Source of the DNA: an uncultured Rikenellaceae bacterium | Lineage (GTDB): Bacteria; Bacteroidota; Bacteroidia; Bacteroidales; Rikenellaceae | NCBI GenBank assembly: GCA_910588925.1 | Contig: CAJURV010000010.1 | Location: forward strand, 1 to 40,009 | Length of the DNA: 40,009 bases | Direction of reading: 5' to 3' | Shown here: one piece after another, positions 7,831 through 15,685 of the stretch | Layout: each line of letters begins with the position of its first letter | Position numbering within the stretch: the stretch's first letter is position 1 | Position numbers and translations under genes: made by a program | Notes under the pieces: generated by a model | What the model saw: the letters and a program-made list of their open reading frames with translations, nothing else | Told to the model about the DNA's origin: nothing | Database searches by the model: none

Positions 7831-8125
7831 AGACGTACTCAATCATAAAAATGACGTTTTTTCGTTTGTGTCCCTTGCGAGTCTTTCCGGGGTAGGCGCT
7901 TTATATCTCGGTATATTTCCCGGAAAGAGCAGACACACTCCCTTTTTCGGGGCCTATTCGATGAGGCCGTTAGTATGGATTCGGAGCGCTTCGAACCCAT
8001 TTTGCGGCTTCGGGTGAAGTCGTGGTTTTGAAGAAGGAGCTTTGTGGTTGGACAGGCGCGAAAATCGGAGAGATAAAGCCGAATTGGAAAACCCCCTCGC
8101 AAAGAAATAAATAGCTGTTGATCTG
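7831..8125. other. Gene-free spacer between exbD and the EamA gene
   Basis: I see no convincing gene in these 295 bases. A 10-bp perfect inverted repeat (7882-7891 with 7919-7928, loop of 27) is the only clear structure, and there is no TAnnTTTG box facing right. The EamA gene may therefore depend on read-through from exbBD or on an unrecognised promoter. Confidence 0.5.
7882..7928. repeat. 10-bp inverted repeat in the exbD-EamA spacer
   Basis: TCTTTCCGGG (7882-7891) and CCCGGAAAGA (7919-7928) are exact complements with a 27-base loop and no T-run, so it is unlikely to be a simple terminator. Confidence 0.5.
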
Positions 8126-9055
8126 ATGAATATAAAGCACTTCAAACCCGGTTTCGGGCTCAGATACGAGATGCTGGCTCTCATAGCGTGTATTCTTTGG
8201 GGGTCGGCCTTCGCGGGAGCCAAGATAGGGTTCGTTTATGCGGGGCCCATTACATTGTCGGGCATACGCTTTACGTTGGCCGGGTTGCTGTTGATGCCGG
8301 TGTTGCTCGTAATGCGGGTAGACATAAAGAGTGCTTTGCGCCATTGGCGTTTCATGTTGGTGTTCGGTCTTATGCAGACCTATATGCAATACGGTCTCTT
8401 TTTCATGGGGCTCAATAAGGTGCCGGGAGCGGTGGCGGCCATAATAACGGGTATGGGGCCTCTGTTCGTCGCCCTGATGGCCCATCTCACCATGCCGGGC
8501 GACAGGTTCACGTTGCGCAAGTCGGTGGCGGTGGCTCTCGGTCTTGCCGGTGTGGTATTCCTGAGCGTAAGCAAAGGAGGGGAGGGAGAGGCCGGCAGTT
8601 CGTTCTATGTCGGCATATTGTTGCTTCTGTGCAGCAATATCACCGGTTCCTATACCAACATAATGGTGGCTAAGAGCGATAATAAGATACACCCGGTCAT
8701 GCTCACCTCTTTCGCCAACTTCACGGGCGGGGTGTTGTTGTTTCTGACGGCACTCGTTGTGGAGAAGCCCGATCTTAGTGCAGGCTATCCGCTTCGTTTC
8801 TGGGGCGCGGTGCTTTGGTTGGCGATAATTCCTGCCGCCGGGTTCTCCATCTGGTATTATCTGTTGTCGCGTCCGGGCATAAAGGTGTCGGAGTTGAATA
8901 TACGCAAGTTCGTGGTTCCTGTAGTAGGGGTGGTTATGAGTTGGGCCCTTCTGCCCGGAGAGAGTCCCAACGTGCAGACTGTAGCAGGTATAGTGGTAAC
9001 CGTAGTTGCGGTAGCTATAATGCAATGGCCCGCCAGGAGAAAGGAGATGCGATGA
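8126..9055 (+). CDS. EamA/DMT-superfamily membrane transporter
   Basis: A 309-residue, highly hydrophobic protein with about ten membrane helices arranged as two EamA repeats. The first opens with LALIACILWGSAFAGAKIGF (residues 15-34), the second with SSFYVGILLLLCSNITGSYTN. Family members export metabolites such as amino acids, nucleotides or lipid-linked sugars; the sequence does not identify the substrate. Its last four bases overlap the next gene's start (ATGA), so it is co-translated with the LTA-synthase-like enzyme and may serve the same envelope pathway. Confidence 0.9.
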   Translation: MNIKHFKPGFGLRYEMLALIACILWGSAFAGAKIGFVYAGPITLSGIRFTLAGLLLMPVLLVMRVDIKSALRHWRFMLVFGLMQTYMQYGLFFMGLNKVPGAVAAIITGMGPLFVALMAHLTMPGDRFTLRKSVAVALGLAGVVFLSVSKGGEGEAGSSFYVGILLLLCSNITGSYTNIMVAKSDNKIHPVMLTSFANFTGGVLLFLTALVVEKPDLSAGYPLRFWGAVLWLAIIPAAGFSIWYYLLSRPGIKVSELNIRKFVVPVVGVVMSWALLPGESPNVQTVAGIVVTVVAVAIMQWPARRKEMR

Positions 9056-10974
9056 GAAATAATTTCTTTGTGACCGTAGCGCGTATAGCCGTGGTGTATG
9101 TAGCGCTGGCTCTCTGCCGCATAGTGTTCTTTGCGGTCAATGCCGATATGCTCGGGCCTGTGGATGCCGGCGACTTCTGGAACATAGCTTCCGGTTCGCT
9201 CAGGTTCGATTCGGCGTCGGTGTGTTATGCCTTTTCGCTTTTCATGTTTTTGTCTTTGTTGCCGTTGAGGTGCCGCGTGAGCCGTTCCTATCAGGCCTTG
9301 CTGTTCGTGGTGTGGTTTCTTCCGGCCGTGGTGACCGTAGTGCTCAATATGGCCGATGCCGTATATTTCCGCGGTGCACGTAAACGGTTCACGTTCGACG
9401 ATCTTCACTTTCTGCGCGACGGCGATAACAACGGTGCGATAGTGTTGCAGGCATTGGGCGAAAACATACTGGTGATAGCTTTGGCCTTGTTGTTTATAAT
9501 GGGAATGGTGGCGGCGTACCGTCGCATTAAGGTAGATCCCTCTACCGAGTTCAGACGTCCGGTCGTTTTCTATACGGTCAACACCGTTTTATTGGCGTTG
9601 GCTGTTTTTCTGTCGGTGGGCGCTATACGCGGCGGTTATACCCGTACCACGCGTCCCATAACTTTGAGCAATGCGGCCGAGTGGGTATCGTCGCCGTCAC
9701 AGTCAGCGCTGGTGCTCTCCAATCCGTTCTGCGTGATACGCACTATGGGGAATAAAACGGTGGAGGTGACAGAGTTTTTCGCCTCCGAGGTTTGCGACTC
9801 CATATTCTCTCCATATCACGCTCCCTCGGCGACTGGTGGCATGAGCCGCAGAAACATAGTGCTCTTCGTGTTGGAGAGCTTCAGTCGCGAGCATTCGGCA
9901 TTTCTCAATCCCGGCCTATACGATAACGGCGGCTACACTCCGTTTCTCGATTCGCTCATGGAGCATTCGTTACTGTTTGCCAACGCATATTCGGGCGGCC
10001 GTAAGTCTATCGACGCACTTCCGTCCATAATGGCCTCCATACCTTCGTATGTCACTCCGTTCGTGTTGACACCGCAGGCATTGGGTCGCATAGACGGGCT
10101 GCCGGCGCTTTTGTCGCGCGAGGGCTACCGTACCGACTTTTTTTGCGGGTCGCCGCGAAGCTCTATGGGTTTCGTCGCTTTCTGCAATCATATAGGGGTG
10201 GAGAACCATCACACGCAGGAGGATTACGAAGCGGAGTGCGGCACCGGAGACTTCGACGGCTTCTGGGGAATACGCGACCGTCAGTTCCTCGGTTACATGG
10301 CACGTGTCATAGACACTCTGCCGCAACCTTTTTTCGCTTCGGTGTTCACGCTCTCGTCGCACCATCCGTTTATTGTGCCCGACGATTTCGACGCTCCGGA
10401 GGGTTTCACCAAGGAACATCCGTGCGTGGCCTACACCGACGATGCCGTAAGGCGTTTCTTCGATCACGCCCGCACACAGCCGTGGTTCGATAATACCCTG
10501 TTCGTATTTTGCGCCGACCATGTGTCGAGCGAGATATATGCCGACAAGACACGCACCGCCACCGGTAGCAGTGCCATAATATATTTCATATACGACCCTC
10601 TCGCCGGGGGACGGGTGCATGACGGAGTTACCGGTCAGCTCGATATTATGCCAACGTTATTGGGGCTTCTTGGTTATGACAAGCCCTATTTCGCATTCGG
10701 TCGCGACGTGCTCGGAGAGCCCGACCGTCCCGCCATGGCTACCAACTACTATAACGAGCGTTATCTGTTCATAACCGATTCGCTCGCCTATCTGTTCGAC
10801 GGCCGTAACATAACCGCCGCGTACGACTACAAGATAGATTCGCTCGAACACTCCAACGTTCTCGACCGCAGAAGTCCCGTTATGCGTAGGGCCGACTCTT
10901 TGGCAAAGGCATATCATCAGAGCTATTACACTCACCTTAAGAATATGGATTTTGTTGCGCAAGGTGCGGAGTAA
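9052..10974 (+). CDS. LTA synthase family / alkaline-phosphatase-fold envelope transferase
   Basis: A 640-residue protein. About five N-terminal membrane helices (residues 5-30, 57-72, 82-100, 137-156, 172-192) are followed by an extracytoplasmic sulfatase-fold domain from about 265. Metal and catalytic sites can be seen: Glu275 (VLESFS), candidate nucleophile Ser319 (GGRKSIDALPS), the SSHHPF motif (435-440) and Asp489-His490 (FCADH). Relatives move phosphoglycerol or phosphoethanolamine from phospholipids onto envelope glycopolymers; Gram-negative members do not make true lipoteichoic acid. ATG 9052 gives the four-base overlap with the EamA gene and places the first membrane helix at the N-terminus, so the longer open frame from 8815 is rejected. 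Confidence 0.88.
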   Translation: MRNNFFVTVARIAVVYVALALCRIVFFAVNADMLGPVDAGDFWNIASGSLRFDSASVCYAFSLFMFLSLLPLRCRVSRSYQALLFVVWFLPAVVTVVLNMADAVYFRGARKRFTFDDLHFLRDGDNNGAIVLQALGENILVIALALLFIMGMVAAYRRIKVDPSTEFRRPVVFYTVNTVLLALAVFLSVGAIRGGYTRTTRPITLSNAAEWVSSPSQSALVLSNPFCVIRTMGNKTVEVTEFFASEVCDSIFSPYHAPSATGGMSRRNIVLFVLESFSREHSAFLNPGLYDNGGYTPFLDSLMEHSLLFANAYSGGRKSIDALPSIMASIPSYVTPFVLTPQALGRIDGLPALLSREGYRTDFFCGSPRSSMGFVAFCNHIGVENHHTQEDYEAECGTGDFDGFWGIRDRQFLGYMARVIDTLPQPFFASVFTLSSHHPFIVPDDFDAPEGFTKEHPCVAYTDDAVRRFFDHARTQPWFDNTLFVFCADHVSSEIYADKTRTATGSSAIIYFIYDPLAGGRVHDGVTGQLDIMPTLLGLLGYDKPYFAFGRDVLGEPDRPAMATNYYNERYLFITDSLAYLFDGRNITAAYDYKIDSLEHSNVLDRRSPVMRRADSLAKAYHQSYYTHLKNMDFVAQGAE

Positions 10975-11325
10975 CGGTCGTTCGATACATCGCGGTGCCG
11001 GAATATCCGGCTCTTGCGGCAGGCAGAGTTTGACGTTATTAAATATCGTCTGGCAGGTAGTAGATCGGATCTCCGCTGGGGATGTTTCCGCCGACCGTAG
11101 TCTTAATTCCACTCTTCGTATCAGTTTTAAGTCGGTAGTGCTACATTAATAGTAAAAACCGATACACGACCGTCCGAATGGGACTGTCTGCTTCAAAGTG
11201 AACAATTTTCAACACGATAGTTTTGTTTTTGTTAAAAATTAACATCTATTCGGTGTGTTGTACGATATTTTTTTATACCTTTGAGTGTTGTTATAGGAAA
11301 AACATAACTTAAAAAACATATCGTT
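10975..11325. other. Intergenic region before gdhA
   Basis: Apart from the gdhA promoter near its right end, I find no gene, RNA or repeat in these 351 bases. Base composition falls toward AT in the last 120 bases. Confidence 0.5.
11258..11283 (+). promoter_or_regulatory. Probable gdhA promoter
   Basis: A perfect -7 element TACCTTTG lies at 11276-11283, 42 bases before the ATG. The nearest TTG (11258-11260) has only 15-base spacing, so the -33 assignment is weak. Confidence 0.6.
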
Positions 11326-12663
11326 ATGAACGTATCAAATTTTATGGTTGAGCTCGAGAAACGCCATCCGGGCGAGAAAGAGTTCCTGCAAGCGGTGCAC
11401 GAAGTGTTGCTCTCTATAGAGGAGATCTACAACCAGCACCCTGAGTTCGAAGCCAACAAGATCGCGGAACGCATCGTAGAGCCCGACCGTATCTTCACAT
11501 TCAAGGTGCCTTGGGTGGACGATCGCGGCACGGTTCAGGTCAACATCGGCTATCGTGTGCAGTTCAACAATGCCATCGGTCCGTACAAAGGCGGTCTCCG
11601 TTTCCACCCGAGCGTCAATCTGAGCATTCTCAAGTTCCTCGGTTTCGAGCAGACTTTCAAAAACGCGCTTACCACGCTTCCCATGGGTGGCGGTAAAGGC
11701 GGTTCCGATTTCAACCCCAAAGGCAAGTCCGACGCGGAGGTGATGCGTTTCTGTCAGGCGTTCATGACAGAGTTGTGGCGTTACATAGGTCCCGAGACCG
11801 ACGTTCCTGCCGGCGACATAGGCGTAGGTGCGCGTGAGATAGGCTATCTCTACGGCATGTATCGCAAGCTCGCCCATGAGAATACCGGCGTGCTCACCGG
11901 CAAGGGCATGACTTACGGCGGTTCGCTTATACGTCCCGAGGCTACCGGTTTCGGTGCAGTATATTTCGTCAACAGAATGCTTCAGGACAAGGGCATGGAT
12001 ATAAAAGGCAAGGTAGTCGCCATCTCCGGTTTCGGTAACGTTGCATGGGGTGCGGCCACCAAAGCCACCGAGATGGGAGCTAAGGTCGTGACGATCTCCG
12101 GTCCCGACGGTTATATATATGATCCCGACGGTCTCAATGCAGAGAAGATCGCCTATATGCTCGAGCTTCGCGCCTCTAACAACGACGTGGTCGCTCCCTA
12201 TGCGCAGAAGTTCCCCGGCTCTAAGTTCGTCCCCGGCGCCAAACCTTGGGAGGTCAAGGTCGACATAGCCATGCCTTGCGCCACACAGAACGAGCTGGGC
12301 GGCGAAGATGCTGCCAAGTTGTTGGCTAACGGTGTGATATGCGTAGGCGAGGTATCTAACATGGGTTGTACCCCCGAGGCTATCGACGCGTTCATCAAGG
12401 CTCGTGTAATGTACGGTCCCGGTAAGGCTGTCAATGCGGGTGGTGTCGCTACATCGGGTCTGGAAATGACGCAGAACTCTATGAAGCTCGGTTGGAGCGC
12501 CGAAGAGGTGGATGCCAAACTGCACCACATCATGATGAGTATTCACAATGCCTGCGTAGAGTACGGTACCGAAGCCGACGGTTATATCAACTACATGAAA
12601 GGCGCCAACGTGGCCGGCTTTATGAAAGTGGCCAAATCTATGGTAGAACAGGGTATCGTTTAA
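11326..12663 (+). CDS. gdhA: NADP-type glutamate dehydrogenase
   Basis: A 445-residue hexameric-type GDH that interconverts 2-oxoglutarate plus ammonia and glutamate, a main nitrogen-assimilation route in Bacteroidota. The catalytic Lys124 lies in LPMGGGKGGSDFNPKG (118-133), the substrate region PYKGGLRFHPSVN is at 86-98, and Asp164 sits in VPAGDIGVG. The Rossmann motif SGFGNVAWGAA follows at about 234-244. Length is typical of the small hexameric class. Unlike its neighbours it uses ATC more often than ATA for isoleucine, as expected for high expression. It has a strong terminator at 12686-12721 and is monocistronic. NADP preference is inferred from the family type. Confidence 0.96.
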   Translation: MNVSNFMVELEKRHPGEKEFLQAVHEVLLSIEEIYNQHPEFEANKIAERIVEPDRIFTFKVPWVDDRGTVQVNIGYRVQFNNAIGPYKGGLRFHPSVNLSILKFLGFEQTFKNALTTLPMGGGKGGSDFNPKGKSDAEVMRFCQAFMTELWRYIGPETDVPAGDIGVGAREIGYLYGMYRKLAHENTGVLTGKGMTYGGSLIRPEATGFGAVYFVNRMLQDKGMDIKGKVVAISGFGNVAWGAATKATEMGAKVVTISGPDGYIYDPDGLNAEKIAYMLELRASNNDVVAPYAQKFPGSKFVPGAKPWEVKVDIAMPCATQNELGGEDAAKLLANGVICVGEVSNMGCTPEAIDAFIKARVMYGPGKAVNAGGVATSGLEMTQNSMKLGWSAEEVDAKLHHIMMSIHNACVEYGTEADGYINYMKGANVAGFMKVAKSMVEQGIV

Positions 12664-12685
12664 TTACCCGTATGATTTTTTAGGT

Positions 12686-12721
12686 AAGCGTCCCGGAGGG
12701 TCTCCTTCCGGGACGCTTTTT
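12686..12721 (+). terminator. Intrinsic terminator of gdhA
   Basis: A perfect 12-bp GC-rich stem (AAGCGTCCCGGA at 12686-12697, complement 12707-12718), loop of 9, ending in a T-run. It lies 22 bases after the stop. Confidence 0.95.
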
Positions 12722-13102
12722 ATGCCTTTGGAGGGATGATTTATTATAACGCGAGTTAGGATAAAGCTAAATTATAATAGCTGTACACAGTTGTTTTCCT
12801 GTAGCTACGGCTATATGAAGCGTGGCCCGGAGCCTGTGCGGGTCCGGGACTCGAGTATAAGAAAGGTGCATATTGCTAAAGCTAAATACTATAGAGCCAA
12901 TCGTAAAGCGGGTCTTTGCGGATGGAGCCTGCAAAAGTACGCTTCACGGTGTAATTGTGTATGCTTGCGGCGTTAAAAGGGGATGTGTTGCCTGCATTCC
13001 ATACCAAGGGAACGGCATTATAGAGGACTGTTACCGAATGCGGGAGCTAAGTGTCGGGAGGCAAGGCGGTTCATGACCCGATCCTTGCGAATGCTTATTA
13101 TA
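12722..13102. other. Gene-free stretch after gdhA
   Basis: No credible gene. It holds a copy of the decayed intergenic repeat (12751-12828), a hairpin CCCGGA/TCCGGG at about 12826-12848, and an 8-bp inverted pair TGAAGCGT/ACGCTTCA about 118 bases apart (12816 and 12941). These could be part of a folded RNA, but I recognise no known family. Confidence 0.4.
12751..12828 (+). repeat. Decayed intergenic repeat, copy A
   Basis: It starts with GCGAGTTAGG and has, 54 bases on, a segment matching copy C at about 15 of 24 positions around ATATGAA and GGCC. Copies B (35700-35770) and C (38701-38780) have the same two-block layout. Confidence 0.45.
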
Positions 13103-13288
13103 CTATCGTCTACGCAATTCGGCCACATTCTGTCTTATTACGACTCTTCCGGAAACGGTTCTGTATACCTTTACCGGCACCACCTCCTCTTTGGGGGGCA
13201 TCATTCTCTTTGCAATCAGAAATATTCCTAATATCAGTAATATTATCGGACTGAGTATCGCGAATATTATGGTCTGTATAACTCTCAT
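13103..13288 (-). CDS. Small membrane protein, unknown
   Basis: A 61-residue open frame starting MRVIQTIIFAILSPIILLI. It has one N-terminal hydrophobic segment (about 3-26) followed by a basic tail (AKRMMPPKEEVVPVK to AELRRR), the inside-positive shape of a single-pass small membrane protein. Codons follow the ATA-rich style of the neighbourhood. It lies downstream of malic enzyme on the same strand but beyond that gene's terminator. No clear promoter box was found and I recognise no family. A five-pair hairpin (CCGCA/TGCGG) lies just upstream. It may be real, but the evidence is only sequence character. Confidence 0.5.
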   Translation of the reverse strand: MRVIQTIIFAILSPIILLILGIFLIAKRMMPPKEEVVPVKVYRTVSGRVVIRQNVAELRRR

Positions 13289-13356
13289 GGTTTTATGGTT
13301 TAACTTCCGCACCGTTGCGGTTCGAAATACTATTTGCAACTTCTGTGCCAATAAAG

Positions 13357-13384
13357 AAGCACCGCGGGTTGGCGGTGCTTTTTT
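13357..13384. terminator. Bidirectional terminator below malic enzyme
   Basis: A perfect 9-bp stem (AAGCACCGC, 13357-13365; complement 13372-13380) with a 6-base loop. The plus side ends in six T's; the minus side, which serves malic enzyme 9 bases away, ends in CTTCTTT. Confidence 0.85.
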
Positions 13385-13392
13385 AAAGTGAT

Positions 13393-14688
13393 CTACAACG
13401 GTCGTTTCATTGCGGATAGTTGCGATTCGTATAGTCTGTAGTCGCGTATGGGGGTGGTGGCTACGCCGCTTTGTTCCGCGGCGAGGGCTATCGCCCCGCT
13501 CACTTTCGGCAACAGGCGCGGATCGAGAGGTTTGGGAATGAGGTAATCGCGGGAGAACACCAGCCTGTTCTCTATGCCGTAAGCCTTGCGTACGCATTGC
13601 GGCACCGGTTTTTTAGCCAGTTCGGCAATGGCGCGTGCGGCGGCTATCTTCATTTGTTCGTTTATAACGGTCGCTCCCGAGTCGAGTGCTCCGCGGAATA
13701 TGTAGGGGAACCCTATCACATTGTTGACTTGGTTGGGATAGTCGCTGCGTCCGGTGGCGAAAATCAGATCTTCGCGCGATTCCTTGGCCGTTCGGTAGTC
13801 GATCTCCGGGTCGGGATTGGCGAGGGCGAAGACTATGGGGTCCGGCGCCATCGTGCGCACCATGTCGGCCGAGAGTATATCGGCACGAGATACGCCGAGA
13901 AACATATCGGCACCTACCAACGCCTCTTCGAGCGTGTCTATGTCGCGGTCGGTTACGAACTCGAGCTTTTCGGCCGATAATACGCTCCTTTTGCGGTTTA
14001 TCACGCCGCGGCTGTCGCACATGACAATATTCTCGGGTTTTACCCCTAACGCTTTGTAGAGCCTTGTGCAGGCTATTGCCGCCGCTCCTGCCCCGTTGAC
14101 TACCAGACGTATGGCGTCCGCCCTCTTGCCGGCTATCTCGAGGGCATTTATGAGTGCCGCCGACGTTATGATGGCCGTGCCGTGCTGGTCGTCGTGCATG
14201 ACGGGTATGTTAAGACGCTCTTTCAGCTTGCGTTCTATCTCGAAACACTCCGGAGCTTTTATATCTTCGAGGTTTATGCCTCCGAAAGTGGGGGATATGT
14301 TGACGACCGTGTCTACGAACGCATCCACCCCGTCGGCATCCACCTCTATGTCGAATCCGTCTATTCCTGCGAGCACCTTGAAGAGCAGTGCCTTGCCCTC
14401 CATCACCGGTTTGGCCGCCAGAGGGCCTATGTCACCCAATCCGAGCACCGAGGTGCCGTTGGATATGACGGCTATGAGATTGCCTTTTCCCGTGTAGGTG
14501 TATGCCGCATTGGCATCGTCGGCTATGGCTGACGAAACGGCCGCTACACCGGGTGTGTAGGCCATAGACAGGTCGTGTTGGGTCGATGCCGGTTTGGTCG
14601 GCACAACGGCTATTTTGCCTTTGGGTTCGGCTCTGTGGTATTCCAGCGATTCCTGAAATATTTGTTCCGAATATCTCTTTTTTTCCAT
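13393..14688 (-). CDS. NAD(P)-dependent malic enzyme (short form, no phosphotransacetylase domain)
   Basis: A 431-residue oxaloacetate-decarboxylating malate dehydrogenase that makes pyruvate and CO2 from malate with reduction of NAD(P). Visible sites: Tyr44 in AYTPGVA, catalytic Lys93 in AAKPVMEGKA, the metal region around FEIERKL and Asp166-Asp167 in MHDDQHGT, and the cofactor-binding VVNGAGAAAIAC (197-208). Long MaeB enzymes carry a C-terminal phosphotransacetylase-like domain of about 330 residues that is absent here. An in-frame GTG lies three codons upstream; ATG 14688 is preferred. It is divergent from the HsdR-N-like gene. Confidence 0.93.
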   Translation of the reverse strand: MEKKRYSEQIFQESLEYHRAEPKGKIAVVPTKPASTQHDLSMAYTPGVAAVSSAIADDANAAYTYTGKGNLIAVISNGTSVLGLGDIGPLAAKPVMEGKALLFKVLAGIDGFDIEVDADGVDAFVDTVVNISPTFGGINLEDIKAPECFEIERKLKERLNIPVMHDDQHGTAIITSAALINALEIAGKRADAIRLVVNGAGAAAIACTRLYKALGVKPENIVMCDSRGVINRKRSVLSAEKLEFVTDRDIDTLEEALVGADMFLGVSRADILSADMVRTMAPDPIVFALANPDPEIDYRTAKESREDLIFATGRSDYPNQVNNVIGFPYIFRGALDSGATVINEQMKIAAARAIAELAKKPVPQCVRKAYGIENRLVFSRDYLIPKPLDPRLLPKVSGAIALAAEQSGVATTPIRDYRLYESQLSAMKRPL

Positions 14689-14703
14689 TTCTAACACTTT
14701 TTA

Positions 14704-14711
14704 ATATCTTT
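14704..14711 (+). promoter_or_regulatory. -7 element upstream of the HsdR-N-like gene
   Basis: TATCTTTG is a perfect TAnnTTTG, 63 bases before the ATG, but no TTG is found about 20 bases upstream. Confidence 0.5.
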
Positions 14712-14774
14712 GTTTTATATTAGGTGCGCGAAAGTGCGTGTACCGTTCTATAAATACTGCTAAACGATTGCCTA

Positions 14775-15233
14775 ATGAACAATAAGCATGACCTCAAATT
14801 ACGAGAAGTCGAAGGCAAACGAGAGGTATTCGACCCATTGCGTAAAAAGTGGGTCGTATATACTCCCGAAGAGCATGTCAGGCAGACATTCATCCTGTTT
14901 CTTACGCTCGACAAAGGCGTACCCCCGGAGCTGATCGCCGTCGAACAGCAATTCAAAGGAGCCTTGGGCAAAGAGTATCGTGCCGACATAGTGGTGTATG
15001 GCCGTAACGGAACACCACGTCTCCTGGTAGAGTGCAAGGCGGCCGATGTGCGCATCACCCGCGATACGGTATTGCAGGCCACCCGTTATAACTATATCGT
15101 GAAAGCCGGATATATCGCACTCACCAACGGACATCAAAACTTCCTTTTCAGAACCAAAGATCTTACCAATTACGCGGCCGTCAATCCTTTCCCTGTATAT
15201 TCCGAATGGGAATCTGCAAATTTCGAGCCATAA
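14775..15233 (+). CDS. Type I restriction HsdR N-terminal-like (PD-(D/E)XK) stand-alone protein
   Basis: A 152-residue protein consisting only of an HSDR_N-type nuclease fold. The catalytic pattern is present: Asp71 in YRADIVVY, then Glu86-X-Lys88 in LLVECKA, with a supporting Gln96/Thr region (DTVLQATRYN). It has no helicase domain and no hsdM or hsdS nearby, so it is not a restriction system. Such short stand-alone copies are widespread and conserved in Bacteroidota, and their role is unknown; a housekeeping DNA-metabolism function seems more likely than defence. It is a single gene between a divergent malic enzyme and a long gene-free region. Confidence 0.85.
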   Translation: MNNKHDLKLREVEGKREVFDPLRKKWVVYTPEEHVRQTFILFLTLDKGVPPELIAVEQQFKGALGKEYRADIVVYGRNGTPRLLVECKAADVRITRDTVLQATRYNYIVKAGYIALTNGHQNFLFRTKDLTNYAAVNPFPVYSEWESANFEP

Positions 15234-15685
15234 GCCATAATCGTTGCATTACCCGGGCGTATTCCGCGATGGTAGCGCCTCGTGGGGCATTAGCTATTTA
15301 CTTGCTGAAGCATTTGACATGTCCGACTGAAGTCCGGCGTATGTCATTAGGCAATAGATCGGTTTTGTGACGATTCACAGGATAGTTCCTGCTCGGTCCC
15401 TTAGAAGCTATCGACATTTAATCCTGTTCCGCTCTCGGAACCGTGGGCACTTAGCGGTGCGTATGTAAGCGAGAGAAAACAGTATTCGTTTATCTTATTA
15501 TATCTTCACGCTTGTACGTCACTTCGCGGGTTTCATCCCTTGTTGTTACGGGCGAGTAGTCGCGGAATGCCTGCGACAATCATCCGACATATATTCCGGT
15601 ATAATTCCATAAAAAGGATTAACTTTACGCCGCTTTATAAAGTAGGCCGTAGAGGTGTTGTCCCGGGCCGAACACAACGACAGAT
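15234..15685. other. 452-base gene-free region with several hairpins
   Basis: No credible ORF. I see a long imperfect hairpin at 15314-15347 (TGACAT...ATGTCA with an inner CCGACT/AGTCCGG), a small one at 15366-15379 (TGTGA/TCACA), a perfect 6-bp one at 15426-15441 (GTTCCG/CGGAAC) and a 7-bp one at 15559-15577. Near the right end TAACTTTA (15620-15627) is a 7-of-8 match to the -7 box and may drive the ATPase gene. It could hold a structured RNA; no known family is recognised. Confidence 0.4.

Noticed and set aside
7970..9025. 351-codon frame antisense to the EamA gene
   Set aside because: The product is rich in His, Tyr and Arg, lacks membrane or domain features, and lies opposite a clear ten-helix transporter.
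8815..9051. Upstream extension of the LTA-synthase-like frame
   Set aside because: It lies inside the EamA coding region in another frame; ATG 9052 gives an ATGA overlap and a proper first membrane helix.
10975..11325. Riboswitch upstream of gdhA
   Set aside because: No box of a known riboswitch class and no terminator-like hairpin before the start codon could be recognised.
11335..12546. 403-codon open frame antisense to gdhA
   Set aside because: It mirrors a gene with all glutamate dehydrogenase motifs; the product is His/Thr/Gly-rich with no domain, a codon-bias shadow.
13191..13391. 66-codon plus-strand frame with hydrophobic content
   Set aside because: It runs through the terminator hairpin and is the complement of the better minus-strand small-protein candidate.
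14775..15233. A restriction-modification system
   Set aside because: Only the HsdR-N-like nuclease fold is present; there is no methylase, specificity subunit or helicase domain nearby.
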